From Ochotona curzoniae (Eukaryota; Chordata; Mammalia; Lagomorpha; Ochotonidae): a stretch of DNA of 64,000 nucleotides. This document shows, in pieces, positions 12,361-24,309 of this stretch. The first letter of the stretch is position 1. Each line of letters starts with the position of its first letter. A program made the position numbers and the translations under genes. Location of the stretch: contig NW_024467119.1 of NCBI RefSeq assembly GCF_017591425.1, positions 28,431,001 through 28,495,000 on the forward strand. Direction: 5' to 3'. The notes beneath the pieces were generated by a model. That model saw only the letters and a list, made by a program, of their open reading frames with translations. It ran no database searches and was not told where the DNA came from.

Positions 12361-13339
12361 CTCTTAAGCATCCAAGGCTGGCAGCCATCAGAAATACCCA
12401 AAACACCCAAGTTGTAAGTGGTCATGGCTGTGGCCTTGTGAAGCACTGCTGCAGATTGCTTATCTTTGTACTGTCAGGGCCTAAGAGACTCCAGAGACAC
12501 ATCCATGGAATCCATAGGCAGGTTCCCCTTTTTCAGGTGCTGTAAATGTCACATATAATAATTAGCTACTTGAATTCTAACTACCTTTAGAAAATGTTTA
12601 TTGGGGATGTGGATACACAGTAGTATATCTGCTTCAACATCTTATCAAATATGTAGGCAGTTCCTCAGCCAACACTCTGTTCAACTGTGCATGAGATTTT
12701 GCATGTAGGGTGTTCCTTGTAGAGTGTAGGGGAGGAAGAAAATCATTCAAGATGTTGAAGAGAGAATGCTTGTGATGACATAGTTCTAGTGTTCTCAATC
12801 AATAGTGTCTTTGAGGATTCCGATTTGAAGTCACATCTCCTAATATACACAATGATAATGATAACCATTGATGTTTCTTCTCACACTTATCCTGAAAAAC
12901 ATGACACTTTCACATTTGCTTTCATGTAGTCACCGATAACAAAGTTTCTGCCTATGTTAAGCTGTACATTTGTATAGCAAGGCAGTTTTTGCCATGTTAC
13001 TACTCCTGAAAAAGACATGTTCACTCATCTAAGATCTAATTCAATGAGGAGAAATAAAAGGACATGAACAACCCTTTCCTAAGGCAAACCATACCACAAA
13101 ACCCAATTCACCCCATGTCAGCATCATTCACTTATCACTTAGAGAAGGGAATTGAATTGCCTGCCCATCTTTGAAGGAAATATATTGGCTATTGTAGCAG
13201 GGAATGGATTCAAAGACCTTGGGTCTCATAGTGCTTCAGCTACCCACAATTCTTCTAAACCACACCTCAGGCATTTCTCTTAACTAAACACAGGGTCCTT
13301 TTCCCCCCTATTAAAAAAATAGAGGCAACTATATACATT
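12361..13339. other. Unassigned sequence
   Basis: No recognised element between the microsatellite and the C-SINE. Confidence 0.55.
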
Positions 13340-13647
13340 TTTTAAAAAGATTTATTTATTTTTATTAGAAAAGCATATTTACAGAGAGGAGAGACAGAAA
13401 GACCTGTTTGCACAATGGCTGCAATGGCTGGAGATGAGCCAATTTGAAGCCAGAAATCAGGAGCTTCTCCCAGGACTACTATGTAGGTGCAAGATTCCAA
13501 GGTTTTGAGTCATCCTCTACTGCTTTCTCAGGCCACAAGCAGGAAGCTGGATGGAAAGTAGAGAACCTGGGACACAAACTGGTACCCATATGGGATCAAG
13601 GTATGTGCAAGGCTAGGATTTAGTTACTGTTTTGCTGGGCCCATAAT
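13340..13647 (-). mobile_element. C-SINE, young subfamily
   Basis: Minus-strand copy: aaaaagatttatttattttt tail, GA-rich block, gagccaatttgaagcc, tgctttctcaggccacaag and the head near 13630. A possible imperfect duplication (atatacatt / atatccatt) flanks it. Confidence 0.9.
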
Positions 13648-15784
13648 ATCCATTCTATATTCTCACCAAGGTAAGGTGAAGGTCAGAGATAATACAGCAT
13701 TCTTATAATAAAGATAAGCATGTGATGACAAACATGGTTTTATACAACAGCAAAACAGACCAGTATACAGAGAGGTATACTGTATGTAAGTGTGTGTTTT
13801 TCTTTAGTCCTTGCAAAGATTCCTTTTGACTTGATGTTTAAAGTTTGACCTCCCTTCATAAAACACATTTTCAGTCATTTTATCTTTGCAAAATGAGAAT
13901 ATTTTACTATAAATTCAAGATACAAGAGAAATTTGCAGCTTAAAGTCCACAGGGAGGGAAATCTAAATGAGTCCATTAACGATAACTAAAAAGTCAGTCC
14001 ACCACAAATGGAAAAGGCAAGTAAACAGTCACATTTAATGAAATCTAGTTAAGGAAATAAATTACTCTCTATTTCTCTTTTCCCTGGTGTCAGAGTTTCA
14101 TGACGAGGTTTTTGAGACCAAGCATTTGGAGATAAAGTTAATTCTAAATGTGGTTTCCCAACTATTTAAATAGCAAGTCTTTCTTGTGTGTTTACTTAAA
14201 TGCACACCCAGAGCCACATGAAGTCCAAACACAGAACACTTTATATACTGAGACTATGTAGTATCAGGGCAAATGAGAACCTACGTGATAAGAAACATTA
14301 TATTCATACCCTATTCATTCCTGCTCCAAATGGAATTTTTAGAGATAAAATTCTTGAAGTGAATGATTCAAAAAAGTCAAAATGTTTTCATTATTATAGT
14401 GAGAAGTAGTATTAGCAAATAAACTCACATGCAACAATGTATGGTGGAAAGTCCTCTATAGGTCACCAGTTAGCCATTTAAAAAAAGTATTTAGTACATA
14501 TTCAACACTTACAGAATACATGTTATATGTCAGTTGATACTCTAAGAGGCATATGGTTTATGTCAACTATTACAAGCAACATTTGAAGGTAATAAATAAT
14601 TATTAAATGCAATGTAGATTAACTATATTTTCTGGCTTATTGAAGTGGTTAGCATAACAAATACTAATGTCTGTTCATTATAAGGATCACTTCTAGACAC
14701 AAAATTTTCTAGTTCTTAATGGCAGAAACAATGTAGATAGATATATAAGTTGCTGTGGACATAAAGCTGAAGTTATAAGCAAATACATCATTAAATACTA
14801 ATTACAAAAATTAACAAGGCAAAATAAAATATTAAACTAAAAATAGATTAAAACTGTGAAAATAGTGAGTTACACTGTGTTATCAACCCCACAGTTGTTC
14901 CTGGATGAAAATAAATATCCAGACATCAAAAATAAGTTCTTGGAAAATAGGAATTAAAAGACAAGCTTATTTGACACAAACAAATTCAATATATAGATCT
15001 TTTTTCAGTAAGTTGATAGAAAATGTATAGTTTGAAAATATGTATAAATTTTAAAATTTTATATCAAAATGAATTTGTTTTATTTCCATTTGTTTCCACA
15101 AACTTTTTGAAGCTCCTTCTAGCAAAATTAATCAAATAACAATTTTTGCATTCCCATGTCCTAGAACCATTGAAATGGTTCATTGTTCAAATTTTCTCTT
15201 TTCCCCAAGAGCAAAAGCATGTTAAAGTTTTCCCATCATTCTTTTTTGTGCTTCTCTATGCCCACTCAGGCACAGAGCACGCAGGGAACATTCTCAAATC
15301 CATCAACATGGTGCAGACTGTTACTATGCTGCTCAGAGATATACGCAAAGCAATGAGAGAGAAGTTCCTCAACGGTTATGATTCTGTACCTTACTTCTTG
15401 AATTTCTCCCTCAACTAATTCCTTCATTCAGTTTTTTTAAAAAAATAAGCATGATATGTAAAAAACTGGCTAGAAAACAGGGACACAAAGGTATTCAGGA
15501 TAGAAAGTAGAGAAGATAGGTATAATGCGCACGATTACAAGATTAAGCTGTTGCTTCGAAGACTATGAATTTTCCCTAGGAATGAATTGAAAGTCGTCTG
15601 AACATCACTGCCTAATTAAAGAATTACAATTACTTTCTCAGCGTCAATCAACTAGTGACTGAAGACTAGTGGCATGCCCACATGTCAATCATTTCATTTT
15701 GCAAGGTTTATTTCTCTGCCAGTTTAGTAACTATTTTTGTGGACTGTCAGTCCCCAAATTGTCTTTGTCATACTAAGATCCTTT
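13648..15784. other. Unassigned AT-rich sequence
   Basis: No coding exon recognised. The part near 14490-14590 has a faint resemblance to L2/MIR tails (cttacagaatacatgttatatg). Confidence 0.5.
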
Positions 15785-16010
15785 ATAGCAGTGCTCAGTG
15801 CGTAGGCAAGCCATAGCTTGATGAGACTATGGACAGCCAGTTTCAAATCCCAATTCCAATGCTCCCTGTCTGTGTGATCTATTGTGGCAGGTTAGTCCCT
15901 CCTCTGAGCCCCAATTTATTTTCCTGAACAACAATGGAGTTACAAGGTTATTGTAAGGATTAAGTGGCATTATCTGGGCTTCTCACACACCCTGTACATA
16001 ATATACCCTC
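15785..16010 (+). mobile_element. MIR, nearly full length
   Basis: The MIR pattern is clear in order: gtttcaaatcccaattcc, tgtctgtgtgatct, cctctgagccccaat, attgtaaggattaagtggc and cctcaaaaatg near the end. Confidence 0.8.
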
Positions 16011-16949
16011 AAAAATGATAGCTTTTATCCCTCTACTCCCTAGAACTCAAAGTCAATATGTGTACATATTGATAAAATTGGAAACCAAATGGAAAAAATT
16101 GAATAGTGAATCATACTGATAAAGTTTGGGTGATATTTATTTACATCTCAGTATTTACTGTCATATTTTTGTATAATGAAGCTTTTATAAATGTGTCATT
16201 TGTTTATATGAAACATTTGTACAAAGTAAGCAGAAAGTTGAAAAATTATCACCCATGGTGTCATAATTTATAAAACATCACTGTTAAAATAAGTTTATTA
16301 AATACCAAGCTAAATGGTGGGGGAGGTCTCAGAATAAATTATGTATTTACACAATAAATGTTATATAGTTAAGGGCCAATTATAAGGAAATAAAAACAGA
16401 TGGATATGCTTAGGGTTTTGTTTTGTTCATCTGTCGTTGTTGTGGAGTCTTGAAGACTCTACCTTTCATTAGTTAGACTGACTAGCCCATGTCTGACAAA
16501 TAATTTGAACTAAAATTTGAGCTCATTCTTCACAGTAGAGGGTACTGTAAGACTCTACAGTCCTGGAGATGCTCCCTCTTTCCCAGGAAAGCAAGGATCA
16601 TCTTAGGAGAGTCTACTAAGTCACTCTACCAATTATCTAAAGGTTAATCTACTAAATGATTAAAACTTTAGCAGTCTTTAATGGACTCTTGGTCATTTCA
16701 TATCATTTCTTACGTCACATTCCTGCCTTAGGGTTTGTTGATCTTTTTGCTATTTTTTCAGACAGAAACTTTGATACCACACAGCCAATCCTGTCCACAC
16801 TACCCCTGCGAGTTAAGGTGTGAATTGCCTTATTTTCTTTTCTCTGTTGTAGCCATTATCTTAAATACTAAGATATTTTGCTTATGTACTTGAATGATTC
16901 TTTCCAATAGTTCTTCTATGAGATCTCCATTTGTGTAAGTACTTTCACT
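16011..16949. other. Unassigned AT-rich sequence
   Basis: Nothing recognisable between the MIR and the L2/MIR tail. Confidence 0.55.
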
Positions 16950-17010
16950 TAATTCTTTTCATGATGTGGGAGTTGGAACTCAATGGATGCTTAAAATATT
17001 TGTTGAATGA
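16950..17010 (+). mobile_element. L2/MIR tail remnant
   Basis: caatggatgcttaaaatatttgttgaatgaa resembles the terminal 'caataaatatttgttgaatgaa' of L2/MIR elements. Too short to classify. Confidence 0.35.
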
Positions 17011-17554
17011 AAAATGAAAATGAAAACAGAAATAGGGAAAAGTCAGCTTTGCTGAGATGCTTTATTACATGAAAGATTCTTTAGATTCATGGGCTTGTGA
17101 CAAAGGTCTGCCTCATACATTCTGAGCCAAAGTCATTGTTTGTCAATATTTGGTGTAAATAGAATTTATCAACCTCATTATATTCAACTTCGGATGTTAT
17201 TCTCAAAGGTGCTGACATTGAAGTAAACATAAGTGAGTTGCATCTTGTGACACAAGTAGTCAAAGTTATTTGGGGGAAGTATGCCCAGATTACAGAAATC
17301 CTGAATGCTGAATTTATAAATACAGCGACATACAATTTCTTGTTCGTATTAAAGATCAGAGGCTACAGGGAAAGACTACCATTATTATGATGTTTCAAAG
17401 TAATACCAAATGGCTAAAATATCTGCTCTTATCTAAAGAATTACTTACTAAGTTGTTAAAAACACCAAACTAGTCCAACTTTATTAAAGAAAGAAACAAA
17501 TAGAATTAGTCTAAAACATAATCTTCTGGTATGACTTGAATGATTATTTCTCCT
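17011..17554. other. Unassigned sequence
   Basis: Nothing recognised upstream of the MLT1-like LTR. Confidence 0.5.
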
Positions 17555-17915
17555 TTAAAATTCATGTGGATATCCCAATGCATCTATAGTGAAAGGTAGG
17601 GCTTTCAGGATCCTCCATCCTCCTGATGGGATTGATGTATTACAACAGGGCTGAACACAGAAGCCTGGGCACTTTTGTCTTTGAGTCCCCTGCGCTTCTA
17701 CCATGTGAGGGCACAATATTTGCTCCTTACAAAAGAAGCACTGAAGGTACCATGTTGGAAGCAGTGAGTAACCTTCACCTGGTACCCAACTTGTCAACCC
17801 CTTCATCTTTGACATCACTGTCTCCATAACCTTGAGCAATAAATTAGCATTGTGTGAAAATAACACAAACTATGATATTCTGTGGTAGCAGTATGAATAG
17901 GAAAGGATTGTTTTC
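17555..17915 (+). mobile_element. Ancient LTR, MaLR (MLT1-like)
   Basis: aattcatgtggatatccca, ctaccatgtgagggcaca, the 'catctttgacatcactgtctccataac' equivalent of the conserved block, gagcaataaattagc and ctatgatattctgtggtagcag follow the order of MLT1-type MaLR LTRs of ERVL ancestry. It is solitary, with no coding sequence. Confidence 0.6.
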
Positions 17916-18154
17916 CAGTAAGCAAGTAGAAAATTTTCAGATCATTTGCTGTTGTGATGAAGGGAAATGGTAAACAGAGGGAAGAAGATAGAGGAGCTTG
18001 GGGACTCAGAAAGGAACAATGATTGTTATCTAGTGATCAATTAATGTCAGTTTTCAATAGTGGATGGAATACACATGTCACAAACTCCACAGCCCTTGTA
18101 GCTTCCTGGGGGCGCTCATCACCCATTGATATCTACATAGCAAAACTTGTGTGC

Positions 18155-18525
18155 CATTGTGTCGGTCCACTAGGTTTGTCATAGTCTGGGTGGCTTAAAA
18201 TGGTTTAGTGGAAATCTATTTTCACACACACCTTGGAGTCTGAATGTCCAAGGTCAAGATGTTGACAATTTGGACTTCCTTTGAAACCACTTTGTAAGCG
18301 ATGTGTAGGTGGGGCCCTCTTCTTCCTTCAAAATGTCTTTCCATTCCATATGATTATCACTTGTATTTCTCTATGCATCCTAATCTTGTCTTTGGTAAGA
18401 ACACCGGTATATTGTATTAAAAATCCTGATTTTAGCCTAATTAACACTTTAGAAGGGGCCATTTGCAAGTGCAACAGCACTCTGAGACAAAGCAGGTTAT
18501 GGCTTCAACATATAAATAGGTTTGT
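18155..18525 (-). mobile_element. Ancient LTR, MaLR (MLT1-like), opposite orientation
   Basis: catagtctgggtggcttaaaa, ttggagtctgaatgtccaaggtcaag and aggtggggccctcttcttcc correspond to the reverse complement of the same LTR type. The distal part is more diverged. Confidence 0.55.
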
Positions 18526-18744
18526 CTTAGTCCCTAATACTTGGTTGACTCACTTTGGTACCATGTTACTTTCTTTCACATGAATAAAGAATTATTTGAT
18601 TGGGGCTTTTTTAAACTTCAGAGACAGTGATGTGATTTTTGCCCCCAGAAGACATTTTTCATAGAGAAACCGTTGGTAGGTGTTCAGTGAATCATGATAA
18701 TGTTAATAAATGTGACACATCTGAAGAAATTTAAATTTTTCTAG

Positions 18745-19030
18745 AGCTCCACTGTGGTATACTGGGTTAAACTGCCATCTGTGATGCCAGCATCCCATAT
18801 GAGCAGTGCTACTGATCCAGCTTGCTAGTAATGAGCCTAGAAAAATATAAAGGACAGCCCAAGTGCTTGGGTACTTACTACTCATATGAGATACTCAAGT
18901 GAATGTCTTGTTTTTGGTCTAGCCCCCAAGCTTGGACATTTGTAGCCATTGAGGGAATGAACCAGATGATGGAATGTCTATTTCTTTCTCTATATATCAA
19001 TAACTCTGCCTTTTAAATTAAAAAATGAAT
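18745..19030 (+). mobile_element. C-SINE, old and diverged
   Basis: Plus strand: gtggtatactgggttaaa head of the older subfamily, catcccatatgag, acagcccaagtgcttggg, gggaatgaaccagatgatgg and ctctgccttttaaa tail. An internal segment is lost. Confidence 0.8.
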
Positions 19031-19654
19031 ATTTAAACACAGAAAAAGTATATAATTGTTTTCTAAATTTCTTCCAACTATAACTGAAAATATCTAGTGC
19101 TTTCCAACTATTATTAACCATTAGTTACCATAGAAATACAAGGACATTAAATCACAGCTAGACTGTCCTGAAAATTTTTGAGACACAGACATATAAAACG
19201 ATTTTATCTTAAGGTATTAGACACAGTTCCCCCAGATCCGATTTCAATTCTTCAGGAATAGAAAGTAGAAATAAGGTAAGAGTATTTAATGCAAATAAAT
19301 GGCATAGAGTAAATCTTAAAAATATGACATAAATTTTCTATAAGCAAGGATGAAAAGTAGAATAATATTAAATATGTGGGTTGGAAAGAAATTAAATATC
19401 ATCTGTTTATTTTGTGTATTAGTAAATAAATTATTTACAGAGAAAATTGTTTCCTTTATGTAACAGAGTCCAGACCTACCCCTCCTCCTCATTCAATGTT
19501 CTGCTTCCTATTCATCCTCACCGTGATGAGTAGAAATGAAATCCCAGATGAATGTCTTGGGATATACAAAGTCCTTCTTATCCTTGATGGAATTACATTC
19601 ACAAGGTATTACAGGGAATGAGTGCTACTAGTAAAGTGTAAATAGCAAATAAGA
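19031..19654. other. Unassigned AT-rich sequence
   Basis: No recognised element. Confidence 0.5.
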
Positions 19655-19885
19655 GAGCCTGGTGGAAAGGGAGCAGAATTCAGATTCAAGGGAAAGGGGA
19701 ACCATTTACCATCTTTGTGAGCTCAACCAAGACACTTCACTTCATTAAACCTAATTGTATCATCTGTGCACTGGGAATAAAAATAATTCATGTACCGCAT
19801 ATGCTGCACTGGACTATTAATGGACAAAAAGGATAAAGGACCTGCAAACTCTTAGTAAACATTAAAGTAGTATTCAAACACTCTA
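19655..19885 (+). mobile_element. MIR
   Basis: gagctcaaccaagacacttca, taaacctaattgtatcatctgtg and ctgggaataaaaataattcatgtacc follow the MIR core and 3' region. Confidence 0.7.
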
Positions 19886-21279
19886 TGTGATAATGATTGT
19901 TATATGCCAAGAATTGATGTGCCAATGAGATCTATTTTTTTTAGACAGAGAGTTGGTTTGCAAATGTATCTGGGCTAGATATACTAAGAATGAAAATGTC
20001 AGTTTTATTTAGTTTCTGTGAAAAAAAAAATAGTGCCAGTTGCTTGAATCACCTCAGAGTTCAAGTTTAACGAACGCTATCTCCATCTTAATTAGAGTGC
20101 AAAAGCTATGGCCTCTAATGACAGCTACTACCTCAAGGAGATGGTGTTAAAACCAATCATTCCCTGGCACGTTTTCATCAGAACCAGACAGGGTAATGGA
20201 GGATTGGCACAGAGCTTCCGGACAGAGTATGGCCCCTGAGAACATTCTGCTAACTTGTCTCGGAAAGTCCAACAAGTAACCATCATGATGAGATAGATAT
20301 TGAAGAAAGTACTTTAAAACCCTAAGAATCTGTCCCAATTAGACTTCCCTACAAAACACTGTTTTCTAGCAAGTTGTGCTAACACATCCTTCATGCTTTG
20401 CTTTTCTTAACTTCCACACTAGCAGTGGTTGTAGCATAGTTGTAGGTATCACAGAGACACCCTGTTGGCACATTGTCCTTGGACAATGATAACCGCTGAC
20501 ATCCCAAGGTATGATGTGCCTGTCCCCTGGTTTTTTCCTGTGAGGAGCATCAAACTCATTCAAGTGATGATCACACTCCAAGCCTCCAGCCTCAGAGTTC
20601 ATCTGCCACTTAAGCTCCATTCTTTCCACCAGAGACAGGGAAGGATAGACTTCGTGCAGCCTACATACTCCAAAAGCTAACACACTTCTGAATCTTATCC
20701 TAAGGCTAGTCTATTCACAAAATGAATGATGATTTTCAGATACATTCCTTGTAGAAAGGATCCTCTACTCACAATTAAAATGGAACAACTTTCTTAAAGC
20801 TGAGTTGGTTATGTGTTAAAACATGACTTTTGCAATATACCGACTTTGGTCTAGTTACATTGTTTTTGACTCAGCCCATTCTTTTTGTCTGATACTTCCC
20901 ACTGTGAAGACAAAATAAAACAAAACAACAACAAAACAAACAAACAAAAACAAGCCTCCATGGTTTCTGTGATAGTTTGGTCCTGGTTTACAAGATTCTG
21001 TAAACAATAAATGCATAAATGTCACCCATAGGGAAGCCGATTGACTCCTTCAAAAGTGATTTACTAAAACTTTCAACTTAGTGAACAGAATTCTTAATGT
21101 CAGTGTGAGAAACTGGATTGAGGTAACCTCACTGTGTCAAAAACCATTTTTGATATGTGTTTTATTTCTCACTTATGTTTTGAAACCCTATCAACAATGG
21201 GATGCGTTAGGACAGAATCTGCTACAAGTTTTGGTTCCTTCCTAGAAGACAAAACTAGTTTGCAATGACCTGAGTAAGA
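19886..21279. other. Unassigned sequence
   Basis: Contains the AAAAC tract and open frames of about 100 codons on the minus strand (20366-20683) that match no protein I know. Confidence 0.5.
20911..20955. repeat. A-rich (AAAAC)n low-complexity tract
   Basis: aaaataaaacaaaacaacaac and similar; no SINE body precedes it. Confidence 0.85.
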
Positions 21280-21495
21280 TTTTAAGACCATTCAAATCTG
21301 GAATTGAATACGTTCTCTTCCACTCACTGCATCCACAACATTGAGCCAATTTTCACATCTCAGTTTTCTTGTGAATAAAAGGAAGGCAATAACTCCTTGT
21401 CCACTAGATTTTTAAAAAGATTGTTGGGTAATGATTATAAATGAGGCTATATTCCTAGATTAAATATGCAGCAAATGCTCAATACATGCCAGCTG
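21280..21495 (+). mobile_element. MIR, diverged
   Basis: cattcaaatctggaattgaat, agccaattttcacatctcag, ttcttgtgaataaaagg and gcagcaaatgctcaatac match MIR blocks in order. Confidence 0.6.
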
Positions 21496-22504
21496 CTTGT
21501 CATGGCAATATCATAAGGATGTTGGAAACAAATGGCTTTCCCTTTCATTCAAACTTTTCATTCTTTATCAGGAAGTGAGAAATCTTTCCAAGGAAGTGAC
21601 AAGGTGGGTCAACTAGACTAGTTATTTATCTGGCTTAGAAAAAGGAAAGCTGGTATTGATGCCATTTTTAGATTCACTGTACCATTGATGAAGCCAGTGT
21701 GTTTGCAAAAGGTTGGTCCTTACTTTACACATTCCAACATCACATTTGTATTCTACTGTAAAATAAGACAAAGAGAGGAAAGAAGTAGATCGATCCAGGG
21801 GCAATGATGTATCTGCTGGGGAATCCTGAATCTGACGGCAGAGGGTACACACATTACTTTCAAATTTAAAGACCTGGACTGACAGTTCTGTAGTAAAGTC
21901 ACAGAAATTTCAGTTTCACCTTCTAGGATATTTGGGACTTGTATTCTCTTCTTTATACAATTGCTCTTCAAGAAGTGTATGGATTCGGGTAATATATTTA
22001 GTTATACAAGTAATATATTTTCTTAAATTTGCTCACCTGAACTCTGTTGTCCACAATCAGTCAAGATCATGACACCCTCCTTTCCAGTTAGCTGGCACTT
22101 AATGGACCACACATGTTTGAGGGTCAGGCTAAGGGGACATTAGGTTAGGGAAATTTCTGGTTTGGATTCATCGGGTTCTATTTATAAGGGACATAGTCAC
22201 AAGAACATGAGCTAAAGTTTATACTGCCATATGAATAGAGTACAGTGTCAGCACCAGAAAGGTGTGGCGGGGGAGAATAAATGAGGTTTATCATAGTCAA
22301 GGCGAGAAGCTACATTTGGAAAAATTGTTGCAGGCTACAAGAGCAACTTGGCTAGTTTTCCCCAAGTTTGGCAGTCCAAACATCTGCTTGACATAATAGC
22401 TAACATATTGAGAGACTGGAGAAACTCTTCCTAACCACCAGTAAATTAAGAATTCTTGCACTGACTATTGCAGAGGAGCTAGTAAGTAAGGTATGTTTCA
22501 AATA
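21496..22504. other. Unassigned sequence
   Basis: No recognised gene or repeat. Confidence 0.5.
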
Positions 22505-22600
22505 TTTTGTTAAGAAATGACCTGAGCCTAAGGAACTGTAACATGAATAATAAAAAATTAAAAATAGATAAAAATAGGAAAATACATTAAAAAAGAAATT
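22505..22600 (+). mobile_element. Short L1 3' end
   Basis: cctgagcctaaggaactgta followed by an A-rich tail, the same ending as at 50.6 kb. Very short. Confidence 0.4.
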
Positions 22601-22789
22601 CTATTACAATGGTTTCTGGACAAAAGGCTTGTTGCCCAATTAAATTTGAATTGCACATGAACAGCAAACATTTTAAACAGAATTTGACAATTTATTGTTG
22701 TATATATCAAGACAAAAAGTGATGTTACTATATTTGCATATTATGTGGAAGGATTAACCAAGCTAGTTAACATTTACATAGCCTCAGAA

Positions 22790-22990
22790 ATGGATTTATT
22801 CCTCATGTCCAACTGGAGCGTTGCAGTCTTTGATCAACATCTCTCCAATCCCTCACTCCCCAGTCTTTGGTAATCACCAATTTGCTCTCTGCTTCTCTGC
22901 GGATACTTAGTTTAGCTTCCACATGTAAGAGAATGCAGTATAGCAGGATTTGTATTATGGTATTCCAGAATATAGCAGGGGATCATATTT
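22790..22990 (-). mobile_element. Ancient L1 (L1M-type) 3' UTR fragment
   Basis: tgatcaacatctctccaatcc, tggtaatcaccaattt-ctctctgcttct and ttccacatgtaagaga-atgcagta follow the antisense of the 3' UTR shared by old eutherian L1M elements. Subfamily not resolved by eye. Confidence 0.65.
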
Positions 22991-23050
22991 GGATTAAAAA
23001 ATTATTCACTGTCAGTTTAAAATTCTAAGATAATTCATTATCTGCTTTTT

Positions 23051-23370
23051 GAAAGATTATGTGTTTATTTCAAGAGAAGCAAAGAAACAGACAGGCAGAC
23101 AGAAAAATACAGAGTGCTCTTCTGTGAGTTCATTCTTTAGATGACCACTGTTCCCAATGGGTGCTGAAGCCAGAAGCCAAGAAATCAATGCAGCCTTACT
23201 TGTGAGTTATAAAAAAATCCACTTATTTTAGTTAGCGCCACTACTTCCCAGGAGGCAGACCAGCAGGGGCTGGAATTGGGAGCTTCCAGAGCTGGAGCTC
23301 AAACCCAGGTACTCTGATGTGTTAAATATCACCTTACTGACTAGGCCAAATGCCCACTCCTGAAAGCCTA
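23051..23370 (-). mobile_element. C-SINE, old and diverged
   Basis: Minus strand: tattt-aagagaagc tail side, cccaatgggtgctgaagccag, then ggagctcaaacccaggtact and aggccaaatgcccactcc (old C-SINE head). An AT-rich insertion (about 23205-23235) interrupts it. Confidence 0.7.
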
Positions 23371-24309
23371 CATTTTTATTTTCTAAATCTGGCCACCCTA
23401 TATCTCCAAGTCATTAGTGTATGAATATATGTGCACTATATACAGGAAAAAACATTATAGATACCTGTCAATTAATTAATTACCAAAACATTTTTCTTGA
23501 TTTGCAATAATTTCCATTTTTGTCCTATGATAAATATTCCCATTTATGCTTAAATTTATAATTTTTTCTTGTAAGCAGCTCCACAAATCTGAGACTGTTC
23601 TTGCCCCTTCCTTTACCCTTACATGATACAAAAATCTATCAGGGACTTCCAGGAGTGGAAAGAGAAGGGCAGCCAAAAAGGAATATGAGCTGATGCTAGT
23701 CAAATACATTAAAAGCAGTGAGAAGGTGTTTTACAACTGTACCAGGGAGAAGAAATATCTGAGCATATGCACAGCCATTAACAAATAAAGAAAGGAGTGA
23801 AATTAATAATGACTCTAAAACAGCTGAGATAATGAACTTCTTTTTCAACTCTGTCTTTGGCAAGATAAATAAGGAAATGGAATTTGCAGAATTAGGAAGT
23901 AATGAAGACCCTGTAAAAAGAGCTATTAAAATAAAGTAGGGAAAAAATGCTTAGAAAACCTGAATAAATCAGGGTGACTGGGAAATATGCCTGCTGGGGT
24001 CCAGAGGTGAATAGATAATGAAGTTACTAAACTAAAGACTATTGTTTTTAAGAATTGAGAGGGCTATGAGAGGAAATTGGGAGCAAATATAAGAGAGTGG
24101 GAGGAATAAAATGAAACTAGATCAACCAAACAATATGAAGAGTATAAAAATTATTATATTAATTATAATGTAAGCTTGAATTATTTAGTAACTCAAAGGA
24201 ATCGAGGAACTTATTAATAAATCCTATAAAAATCTCACTGGTTTGCAGTCCGAATAAAATCCATTGATTTGTGTGTGCAACAAGGAGGACATCAGAAGTA
24301 CTGTAATAA
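23371..24309. other. Unassigned sequence
   Basis: No recognised gene. 24060-24110 is purine-rich and could be an L1 tail remnant. Confidence 0.45.

Noticed and set aside
20366..20683. 105-codon minus-strand ORF overlapped by a 71-codon plus-strand ORF
   Set aside because: No recognisable domain; mutually overlapping frames indicate chance openness.
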